A stretch of DNA of 6,256 nt from Candidatus Desantisbacteria bacterium CG1_02_49_89. Lineage in GTDB: Bacteria > Desantisbacteria > UBA1551. The stretch spans positions 1 to 6,256 of the forward strand of contig MNUP01000134.1 in the NCBI GenBank assembly GCA_001871075.1. The letters are read 5' to 3'. Every line of letters begins with the position of its first letter. The stretch's first letter is position 1. The translations under genes and the position numbers were made by a program. Positions 1 through 6,118 of this stretch are shown piece after piece. Under the pieces are notes generated by a model, which did not search any database, was not told the DNA's origin, and saw nothing but the letters and a program-made list of their open reading frames with translations.

Positions 1-1049
1 GGGGCCGACTTTAACTGTTCCGCCATTTCATCCGCCTGGCCCTGAAGCTTTTCAAGCTCAGCCCGCTTGGCCTGCAGGGTATTGCTTGCTGACTGGCGCA
101 AATCCTCTTCTTTCTTTATCCTTGCTTCCTCTAATTTCTTTGCGTCCTGCTCTTTTTTCTTAAGAGAAGTTATGGATCGTGAAAGGGAAAGGGTTTTGGA
201 TTTTGCCTGCGCGAGTTTTGATGCAAGAGCGGGCTTGGCTTTTTTGTCTGCTGCTTCAAGCTGCTGGCTTATTTGTTCTTTTTCCGCATTAAGTTTTTCC
301 AGCTCGTCTTTCTTTGTCTGGATTTCGCTCTGGGTTTTCTCGTGTAAAGAAGCCTCTTTCGCTATTCTTGCCTCTTCCTGCTTCTTGGCATCCGCTTCTT
401 TCTTCTCAAGCGCTGCAATGGATTTGGAAAGGGCGGTAATCTTGGATTTGATCTGGCTAGATTCGGCCTTAAGATTAACGGGTGGCTTTTCCTCTGCCGG
501 GGCCGACTTTAACTGTTCCGCCATTTCATCCGCCTGGCCCTGAAGCTTTTCAAGCTCAGCCCGCTTGGCCTGCAGGGTATTGCTTGCTGACTGGCGCAAA
601 TCCTCTTCTTTCTTTATCCTTGCTTCCTCTAATTTCTTTGCGTCCTGCTCTTTTTTCTTAAGAGAAGTTATGGATCGTGAAAGGGAAAGGGTTTTGGATT
701 TTGCCTGCGCGAGTTTTGATGCAAGAGCGGGCTTGGCTTTTTTGTCTGCTGCTTCAAGCTGCTGGCTTATTTGTTCTTTTTCCGCATTAAGTTTTTCCAG
801 CTCGTCTTTCTTTGTCTGGATTTCGCTCTGGGTTTTCTCGTGTAAAGAAGCCTCTTTCGCTATTCTTGCCTCTTCCTGCTTCTTGGCATCCGCTTCTTTC
901 TTCTCAAGCGCTGCAATGGATTTGGAAAGGGCGGTAATCTTGGATTTGATCTGGCTAGATTCGGCCTTAAGATTAACGGGTGGCTTTTCCTCTGCCGGGG
1001 CCGACTTTAACTGTTCCGCCATTTCATCCGCCTGGCCCTGAAGCTTTTC
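1..1049 (-). repeat. 498-bp in-frame tandem repeat, at least 2.1 identical copies, inside the coiled-coil coding region
   Basis: In coding order the copies are 1049-552 and 551-54, with a third copy begun at 53-1 and cut by the window edge. I see no mismatch between the copies. The upstream boundary is sharp: 1050 differs from the matching base 552. The period is exactly 166 codons, so reading frame is kept. Each unit contains two diverged half-repeats, about 82 and 84 residues. One carries ALSKSIAALEKKEADAKKQ and the other LSLSRSITSLKKKEQDAKKL, followed by EEARI(A/K)KE and later (D/A)ELEKL. The half-repeat duplication is therefore old, and the 498-bp duplication is very recent or kept identical by recombination. 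The total copy number cannot be seen. Collapse or artificial extension of the array during assembly is possible because the window ends inside it. Confidence 0.93.
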
Positions 1050-2042
1050 CTGTTCATCTTCAAGTTTTCTCAATTTACTTTTTTGCGCGTCTATGTCATC
1101 CTCTATTAACTTGGCGATTTCGCTTTTGTCTCTGTTTTCACCAAAAGATGCCCCTGCGCTAAAGTTCATCCCTTCGGTAAGGTCAAGGAATGTGGCGCCG
1201 CCGCGCACGGTTATCGGCAGCCCGGTGAATTCTTTAAGGTCCCTTTCTATTCCCAGGCAGATGTTGGAAGAGGTTTTGATATAATAGGAATTATAATGGT
1301 AGTCGTAATCAAACGCGACCAGGAAATCGTAGACCGAAAAGCTCATGCCCGCCCTTATCCCTATCGGGAGCAGGTCGGTGCAGGTTCCCGCCTGGTGTAC
1401 TGCGTTTACGGTTACGATATTCGGCTGGTTGATGTCTGTAAGCGCAAAACCAAAACCCACGTCCTTCGCCGGTTTGTAGAAGGCGCCGGCGTCCACGCTT
1501 ATCCCGCCCCAGCCCAGATCGTCTTCCATGTCAAGCGAACCGGCAGTATAGAACTGGCTTTCCGCGCTTTTCCAGGAAAGGTACTTAAGGGTGCCGGCGA
1601 TCGTCAGGTTGTCAAAAAGCTGGTATGCGTAGGTGCCGAACACGGCAAGCTCGTTATACTTGCTTGCTGAGAAGTAATTCACGCCTCCGCCAACGGTGTG
1701 GCCCTTCATTATCGGCGTTGAAAAAACACCATAGCTGTTCATCAGCAATGATTCGTTCTCCAGCTGGCCCAGGAAAGGAAACGAACCCGTGAAAGACGCT
1801 GACATCTTGTCAAGCGTGCCGATGCACGCGGGGTTTATGAGCATGCCGCTTACGTCCCCGCTTACTCCGCAGAATGCTTCCCCCATCCCCTGCGCCCTGG
1901 CGCCGGTTGTTATCAGTTCCTCGAACGCGGCCTTGGCTGAACCGGTGAACATTGAAAAGTGAAGAGTGAAGAGCAGAACTACTATCGTTAACGTACTCGC
2001 TAACACCTGAAGTTTTCTGATTTCCATTCTATTTTTTATCAT
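1..2042 (-). CDS. PorV/PorQ-type outer-membrane barrel with long C-terminal repeat coiled coil (3' end outside window)
   Basis: The frame is open from the ATG at 2042-2040 to the left edge (680 codons, no stop), so the C-terminus is missing. The start is chosen because AAGGAG lies 6 bases upstream; a second ATG (codon 6) is too far from it. Residues 1-38 form a signal peptide with a hydrophobic core (TIVVLLFTLHF) and a likely cut after GSAKA. Residues 46-77 (TGARAQGMGEAF...INPACIGTL) match the N-terminal signature of the PorV/PorQ and UPF0164 outer-membrane families. Alternating amphipathic strands rich in G, Y and F continue to about residue 302 (GASFGEN), a usual length for these ~14-strand barrels. 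From about 305 the protein becomes highly charged, K/E/A/Q-rich coiled coil, and from residue 332 it consists of 166-residue tandem repeats. Pro-containing breaks (AEEKPPVN, KKAKPAL) suggest helical hairpins rather than one continuous rod. In T9SS, PorV is the outer-membrane shuttle protein; that role is not shown here. The barrel assignment is good; the function of the coil is unknown. Confidence 0.8.
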   Translation of the reverse strand, partial: MIKNRMEIRKLQVLASTLTIVVLLFTLHFSMFTGSAKAAFEELITTGARAQGMGEAFCGVSGDVSGMLINPACIGTLDKMSASFTGSFPFLGQLENESLLMNSYGVFSTPIMKGHTVGGGVNYFSASKYNELAVFGTYAYQLFDNLTIAGTLKYLSWKSAESQFYTAGSLDMEDDLGWGGISVDAGAFYKPAKDVGFGFALTDINQPNIVTVNAVHQAGTCTDLLPIGIRAGMSFSVYDFLVAFDYDYHYNSYYIKTSSNICLGIERDLKEFTGLPITVRGGATFLDLTEGMNFSAGASFGENRDKSEIAKLIEDDIDAQKSKLRKLEDEQEKLQGQADEMAEQLKSAPAEEKPPVNLKAESSQIKSKITALSKSIAALEKKEADAKKQEEARIAKEASLHEKTQSEIQTKKDELEKLNAEKEQISQQLEAADKKAKPALASKLAQAKSKTLSLSRSITSLKKKEQDAKKLEEARIKKEEDLRQSASNTLQAKRAELEKLQGQADEMAEQLKSAPAEEKPPVNLKAESSQIKSKITALSKSIAALEKKEADAKKQEEARIAKEASLHEKTQSEIQTKKDELEKLNAEKEQISQQLEAADKKAKPALASKLAQAKSKTLSLSRSITSLKKKEQDAKKLEEARIKKEEDLRQSASNTLQAKRAELEKLQGQADEMAEQLKSA

Positions 2043-2048
2043 TTTGGG

Positions 2049-2054
2049 CTCCTT
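2049..2054 (-). promoter_or_regulatory. Ribosome binding site of the PorV-like gene
   Basis: On the minus strand this reads AAGGAG, followed by six bases and then ATG at 2042. It decides the start in favour of this ATG over the in-frame ATG at 2027. It lies in the 47-base gap after the preceding gene, where I see no terminator hairpin, which supports co-transcription. Confidence 0.75.
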
Positions 2055-2089
2055 TTTATTTTCTTTTATCGATTTCATCGACATTTCCG

Positions 2090-4393
2090 TTATCTCGGTG
2101 AGTATATCTTCAGGAATATCGTCTCTTCCTTGCCGTTCAAGGAAGCGTCTGCCATATTGTAGGTCATATTCCTGACGTAGCCCAGTATCAGGGGATATGA
2201 ACCTGCTTTAGAGACAAGCTGTGCCGCGATGGTCAGCCCGTCGTAATCGTTCACGGATTCAAGCGGCAATCGCACAAGCTTATACTGCACTCCCGCGGTG
2301 AACGTTGTCTTGTCGAACAGCTTGTAAACCGCCTTTAGCAGGAATGCGTTCGTCTGCCTTTCGGAAAGATAGAGCGATGAGTAGGGCGAGCTTGAGCCCT
2401 TCTCTACCCAGCACTTCCACTGCGGGGTAAGGGTGAAAAGCTTTGTGGGCTTGTAGTCATACGCGGCGTTTGTTATTAACCCGGCCCACCTCACGCTGCG
2501 CGTGTCTGTGAACTGGTAGTTGTAGTCATACCTGAATTTGTTTGAAACGGTCAAGCCCGTGAACCCGTTGTATTTTGTCTCGATATAGAAATTATTCAGC
2601 AGGCTGTCCTCAAACGCGAGCAGGTCCTTGCCTGAAAAAACATCGTAGGCGCTGTCGCTGGATTTCAGCTCCACAAGGTCATCCGCCAGGTTGTCCTCTA
2701 CTTTCTTTATATTGTGCCATATCAGGATCTCCCCGAGGTTGGAAACCTTGGCGCTGTATTTTGTCGTAAGAAAAAGGTTGGTGGTTTTCTTGTCCCCGAA
2801 CGCCTCTGTGAAGTAATCGTAGCCGCCGTTAAGCTCCACGTCTTTCAGGAGCGGATAGTTCAAATTAAACCCGAACCCGTGCCTGTCAAGCTTGACAGGA
2901 TAGTCCGGCAGGTCATCATCCTCGTATACGTCGGCTGTTCCGTTGTTGTTGCGGTCGTTCCCGATCCAGAATTTCGGCGGGTCCACTATGAACAGCATCA
3001 TATCCTGTTCCCAGTCACCCACGTTATCAGAATCCCTGTCATACGCTATGTGGTACGTGGGCACGGGATTGCTTGTGCCGCTTCCCCCGCACCTTCCTGT
3101 CTTGTCATAGTACCAGTCGTAGTCATCGTTGTCGTCAACGTAAGTAAAGCCCTCAAAGGGAGTGGACCAGTTCGGGGAGCTGAAGCTGGGATGCGTGAAG
3201 AAATAATCTCCGCTTACAGAGAGCTTATTGTCTATGAATTTAAGGCCGGTGAAATCGATCTTCCTGTCAGCCTTCACGTAGAAAACGGGATACATCGCAA
3301 GGTCCCTTTCCCCATCCTTTGTTGGGAATTTCCTGTACTGGTTATTGAAATCGCACTCAACGCTGACATTGGCTCCGTACACGGTCCCGTCCGCGGTGAC
3401 AGCGATCATGTCACTGGCGCTGGAAAGCCCGTAATTGTACGTGACCTGCTGGGCGATGTCATCCTTGGGGTTGCCTGGAGCGCGCAGCATCGTCGCGTAG
3501 CCGGCCTTATCCGACTTTATCTCTATCTTGTAATCGTTTGCCACGGATATAGAAAATTTTACGCCTTTCGCGTTCGCGGGTACCGGGATGACGCACTCAA
3601 ACAAAGAAGCCCCGTTCGCTTCCATGGGAACCGGGACAAGCGTTACCGCGGTGTATGCGCCTCCGTCCACAGAATACTGCAGATCCCACAACTGGGCTCC
3701 GTATCCGTCCTGCGGAGAATCATCGCTGAACCGCAGCGTTATTGTACCCGGCGCGTCATCTTTCACATTGCCGAAATATGAAGTTTCGTTTATCAGATTA
3801 TAGTCCTTCCAGTGGTGGATATAAGCGCCGCTCAACGTAAGGTTTATTTCATCCATTTTCAGTTTGTACTCGTCTTTTACTCCTATAAAATACGTTGAAA
3901 ATTCTGTTTCCGTGGTTCCTGTAGGCGGATAGCCTAATGAAGTGTTGGAAGTCCTTGAGAAGAAAAAATTCGCCTTGTGAGAGGGAGACTTGAAGGTTCC
4001 CTGGAATCCCGGGAACCAGATCTTTTGGAAAGTGAAGGGGGTGAGCTTCACGTCAAAAAGCTCGGTTGAAAAAGAAGGGCGCCCCGTGACTCCCCACATG
4101 TGCAGCCCTACCTTGAATGTAGCCGATACCTTTTTATATTTATCCGAATAGTTCACTTTATAGCCCTGGTCTGTTATGAACCCCCAGGCTTCGCCTTTCA
4201 ACAGCGAGCTTCCGCCGTTAAGGCCGTTGATGTCAACAAGCCCTATCGACCACAGCCTGCAATTCAGGGATTCCCCGAACAGGTCGTAATAACTGCGCTT
4301 TTGAGGCGCTTTCGCCCTTTTCCACTGCGCCATTGCCGTGCCGGCGCATAACAGCACCCCCGCTGCAACTAACAAACATGTTGCTTTTTTCAT
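2090..4393 (-). CDS. Large beta-rich outer-membrane/surface protein with EF-hand-like loops (family not recognised)
   Basis: This is a complete 767-residue protein (stop TAA). Residues 1-22 are a clear signal peptide (MKKATCLLVAAGVLLCAG, cut after AMA). The mature part is dominated by alternating amphipathic beta-strands rich in aromatic residues, with many Y/F/W-flanked turns, typical of an outer-membrane barrel; strands from about 500 to 767 are especially regular. The C-terminus (ETIFLKIYSPR) ends shortly after a strand but lacks the classic terminal Phe. Residues about 212-300 look like an inserted Ig-like or carbohydrate-binding beta-sandwich (YSVDGGAYTAV ... FECVIPVPANAKGVKFSISV). Residues 420-494 hold three Asp-rich loops: DDNDDYDWYYD (420-430), DRDSDNVGDWEQD (452-464) and DRNNNGTADVYE (480-491). 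The last fits the EF-hand loop at positions 1, 3, 5, 6, 9 and 12. Calcium binding is inferred. It could be a porin, a secretion channel or an adhesin; length alone argues against SprA/Sov, which is about three times larger. Confidence 0.8.
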   Translation of the reverse strand: MKKATCLLVAAGVLLCAGTAMAQWKRAKAPQKRSYYDLFGESLNCRLWSIGLVDINGLNGGSSLLKGEAWGFITDQGYKVNYSDKYKKVSATFKVGLHMWGVTGRPSFSTELFDVKLTPFTFQKIWFPGFQGTFKSPSHKANFFFSRTSNTSLGYPPTGTTETEFSTYFIGVKDEYKLKMDEINLTLSGAYIHHWKDYNLINETSYFGNVKDDAPGTITLRFSDDSPQDGYGAQLWDLQYSVDGGAYTAVTLVPVPMEANGASLFECVIPVPANAKGVKFSISVANDYKIEIKSDKAGYATMLRAPGNPKDDIAQQVTYNYGLSSASDMIAVTADGTVYGANVSVECDFNNQYRKFPTKDGERDLAMYPVFYVKADRKIDFTGLKFIDNKLSVSGDYFFTHPSFSSPNWSTPFEGFTYVDDNDDYDWYYDKTGRCGGSGTSNPVPTYHIAYDRDSDNVGDWEQDMMLFIVDPPKFWIGNDRNNNGTADVYEDDDLPDYPVKLDRHGFGFNLNYPLLKDVELNGGYDYFTEAFGDKKTTNLFLTTKYSAKVSNLGEILIWHNIKKVEDNLADDLVELKSSDSAYDVFSGKDLLAFEDSLLNNFYIETKYNGFTGLTVSNKFRYDYNYQFTDTRSVRWAGLITNAAYDYKPTKLFTLTPQWKCWVEKGSSSPYSSLYLSERQTNAFLLKAVYKLFDKTTFTAGVQYKLVRLPLESVNDYDGLTIAAQLVSKAGSYPLILGYVRNMTYNMADASLNGKEETIFLKIYSPR

Positions 4394-4404
4394 CCTTCCC
4401 CCTT
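4394..4404 (-). promoter_or_regulatory. Purine-rich ribosome binding site of the 767-residue barrel gene
   Basis: The minus strand reads AAGGGGGAAGG directly before the ATG at 4393. The AAGGGG part sits about five bases from the start. The 86-base gap between this gene and the one upstream (4394-4479) is AT-rich. I see neither a GC-rich terminator hairpin nor a convincing promoter in it. Confidence 0.55.
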
Positions 4405-4479
4405 ACAATATATTTTTTGATTTCGGTAACTAAATAACTGATTCCGGAGATTAAAAAACACGATGGCAGCGATAGCTGA

Positions 4480-6087
4480 CTATTTGGCAAGTGTTATCGT
4501 TCCGTTCTTGGCAACATTCCCTTTCTTGAGCTGTATAACGTAAACGCCCACGGGGCATATTTGCCCCTTTTCATCCCGGCCGTCCCAGGCTACGGTCTGG
4601 TCCCCTATCACTGCCTGCCGGCTGAAAAGCGTTTTCATCAGCTTGCCCTTAAGATCGAATATCTTCACTGTAACATCGGTTGGATCGGTACCGGCAGTGA
4701 ACATCAGACTGGCTTCGTCATTCCTGCCGTCACCGTTTGGAGAAAATGGGTTGGGGAACAGGTTAAATCTGTCAACAGTGGCTTTTTCGTCTGTGGCAAA
4801 TAAAATAAAACTTGAATACGTCTGTCTGATTGGATGGCTATATGTGGTTGTTTTTCCGCCGGAAACAGCTACCGTGGCAAAACCGCCGCCCATACTTCCA
4901 AGCGTTTCTGTATTGTTTGTCTCAAAGGTATAGCTGTCCGTCCATATCCCACTTCCGTTAAGTGTTAATGGAGTGCCTGATACCGGGACTATCGTCACGG
5001 CGCAGGAGTCGGCAGGATCCGTGCTCATGGGTATATTAAAATGAATCTTAAAATTCACAAGTTCGCCCGGCACCAAAACGGCTTTATAAGAACGTTCGGC
5101 ACCAACTTCGGTATTTATTGCTTTTACTGCAGATGTTACCGTTACTTTTTTTAATACCGGGGTAATCTTGCCTGAGACGCTTTTAAGAATCGCCCTGAAC
5201 TGAAAATATTTATTTGGCGGGCTTTTAATTTCGCATTCCCCTGAATTTGTAACAGCTGTAGCAACCGTATCAAGGCTTGCGTTTAAACCATCAGGGCTTG
5301 AAGCTGAAGCAGTAAGGAACGCTATTGTGCACCCCTCGGGTATATCAGCAATCCAGGATAGCTTTCCAAAAGTGACATCTGTGTCGCATTCAAGCAGGTT
5401 AGAGGTGTAAAGACCGTAGGTGGCACCTGAAGCTTCCGTTAAATCAATAAGCTCAAGATCATCAAACCACACTTTACCGTTGCTGGTTCCGTCAGTTACT
5501 GCTCTGACAGTTACTGATGTGTAACTTGGATTTTGCCAATTAACATAGCCGTATGTCCATGCGCCGGATGCACTTACCACCGCAGTCGGGTCGCCCGTGG
5601 GAAGATCAGACATGTCTATTGACGTGGAACCAGCGAAACCGCTATCTCTGAATATCCACACTCCGAATTTGTATGTATGACCAGGTGTTACAGTGAAAGG
5701 TCCATTGGTGCTGCTTGCGTTTGAATTTACGCAGATACTTTTTAATGACCACGCACCCGAATGTACCTTGTCACTGGCTCTGTCTGCATCACCAGCTTCA
5801 GTCCAGTTGTCAGCATCTTCGTTAGTGCCAGCTTCGAAGGAATAATTCGGAATAAGATTCTTGGATTTGATCAGTATTACATATCCCCTTTCATTATATT
5901 CTACTTCAGTGTCACTGCCGGTAATAAAATCCATACTTTCCTGAACCCAGGGGAGGGATCCTGCAAAAGCTATATGGTTCTTCTCCAAATGTTGTCGTAT
6001 AATAGAATAAATAGCATTAATGCTCTTTAAATAACGAGGGCACCTGTTGACTTCTTCTCTGCTATAGGGTATAATATTCTTTGGCAA
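4480..6087 (-). CDS. Modular secreted protein with CBM-like and FlgD/T9SS-like C-terminal domains; 5' end replaced by IS sequence
   Basis: The frame spans 535 codons (stop TAG), but only residues from about 38 on look native. Residues 77-215 (NLIPNYSFEAG ... KVWFDDLELIDL) have the pattern of a CBM4/9-like galactose-binding jelly roll. Residues 223-318 (YGLYTSNLLEC ... KYFQFRAILKS ... PVLKKVTVTS) form a beta-domain common in surface proteins of uncultured Gram-negatives. Residues 330-430 are probably another Ig-like domain. Residues 441-535 are a FlgD-like/CHU_C-type C-terminal domain: NLFPNPFSPNGDGRND, VTVKIFDLKGKLMKTL, VAWDGRDEKGQICPVGVYVI. In T9SS bacteria such domains direct export. No signal peptide is present. 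Residues 40-45 (AFAGSL) look like the last part of one, and the junction with the mobile element lies at residue 38. The only far-upstream start is TTG at 6087 without a Shine-Dalgarno; the first ATG is codon 52 (5934). As it stands the gene is probably non-functional or makes a non-exported product. Confidence 0.75.
   Translation of the reverse strand: MPKNIIPYSREEVNRCPRYLKSINAIYSIIRQHLEKNHIAFAGSLPWVQESMDFITGSDTEVEYNERGYVILIKSKNLIPNYSFEAGTNEDADNWTEAGDADRASDKVHSGAWSLKSICVNSNASSTNGPFTVTPGHTYKFGVWIFRDSGFAGSTSIDMSDLPTGDPTAVVSASGAWTYGYVNWQNPSYTSVTVRAVTDGTSNGKVWFDDLELIDLTEASGATYGLYTSNLLECDTDVTFGKLSWIADIPEGCTIAFLTASASSPDGLNASLDTVATAVTNSGECEIKSPPNKYFQFRAILKSVSGKITPVLKKVTVTSAVKAINTEVGAERSYKAVLVPGELVNFKIHFNIPMSTDPADSCAVTIVPVSGTPLTLNGSGIWTDSYTFETNNTETLGSMGGGFATVAVSGGKTTTYSHPIRQTYSSFILFATDEKATVDRFNLFPNPFSPNGDGRNDEASLMFTAGTDPTDVTVKIFDLKGKLMKTLFSRQAVIGDQTVAWDGRDEKGQICPVGVYVIQLKKGNVAKNGTITLAK
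5976..6000 (+). repeat. Candidate terminal inverted repeat (left) of the ISL3-type element
   Basis: The sequence begins GGTTCTTCTCCAAATG. The leading GG followed by TCTT is what ISL3-family ends generally look like. Its length is set by analogy, because the matching right repeat lies outside the window. On the minus strand, the bases just beyond it (5975 downward) resume the codons for AFAGS of the interrupted gene. Confidence 0.45.
6013..6024. repeat. Perfect 12-base palindrome AGCATTAATGCT in the IS left end
   Basis: The sequence is its own reverse complement over all 12 bases. It sits between the candidate terminal repeat and the transposase promoter, about 23 bases upstream of the -35 hexamer. 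It could be a binding site for the transposase or for a host dimeric regulator, but a chance AT-rich palindrome cannot be excluded. Confidence 0.4.
6047..6075 (+). promoter_or_regulatory. Near-consensus sigma-70 promoter of the transposase gene
   Basis: The -35 hexamer TTGACT (6047-6052, five of six consensus bases) and the -10 hexamer TATAAT (6070-6075, perfect) are separated by exactly 17 bases. Transcription would start near 6082 and give a leader of about 37 bases carrying the Shine-Dalgarno. This is unusually strong for a transposase gene, which is often kept weak. Confidence 0.8.
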
Positions 6088-6105
6088 AAAAAACCCGAAG
6101 CAAAA

Positions 6106-6111
6106 AGGAGG
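6106..6111 (+). promoter_or_regulatory. Strong Shine-Dalgarno of the transposase gene
   Basis: AGGAGG, preceded by a run of A, is followed by seven bases and then ATG at 6119. This fixes the start of the plus-strand gene. Confidence 0.85.
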
Positions 6112-6118
6112 TCCACAG

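Noticed and set aside
67-1041. Two identical plus-strand ORFs of 158 codons, rich in S, F and L
   Set aside because: They are antisense shadows of the minus-strand coiled-coil repeat. They are identical only because the underlying 498-bp unit is duplicated, and the composition (S/F/L) is what antisense of K/E/A-rich helix gives.
1-1049. CRISPR array or minisatellite
   Set aside because: The repeat is long, directly abutting and has no spacers. It is an in-frame protein repeat.
1296-1670. A 124-codon plus-strand ORF
   Set aside because: Its codons are the exact complement of the PorV-like gene's codons in the same triplet phase, so it is a shadow of that gene.
2714-3781. A 355-codon plus-strand ORF
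   Set aside because: It lies wholly inside the 767-residue barrel gene, which has a signal peptide, a ribosome binding site and coherent strand patterns. The plus-strand translation is V/I/R-rich with no domain I recognise and no Shine-Dalgarno.
4394-4479. Terminator or separate promoter between the secreted-protein gene and the barrel gene
   Set aside because: No GC-rich stem followed by a T-run is visible on the minus strand. The best -10-like string (TATATT) has no -35 at a suitable distance.
4233-4490. An 85-codon minus-strand ORF overlapping the start of the barrel gene
   Set aside because: It overlaps the first ~160 bases of the barrel gene in another frame and has no recognisable domain. 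It is best explained as a chance reading of the intergenic stretch and the signal-peptide codons.
5761-6030. An 89-codon plus-strand ORF spanning the IS junction
   Set aside because: It is antisense to the secreted-protein gene and crosses into the IS end. It has no Shine-Dalgarno and no recognisable domain.
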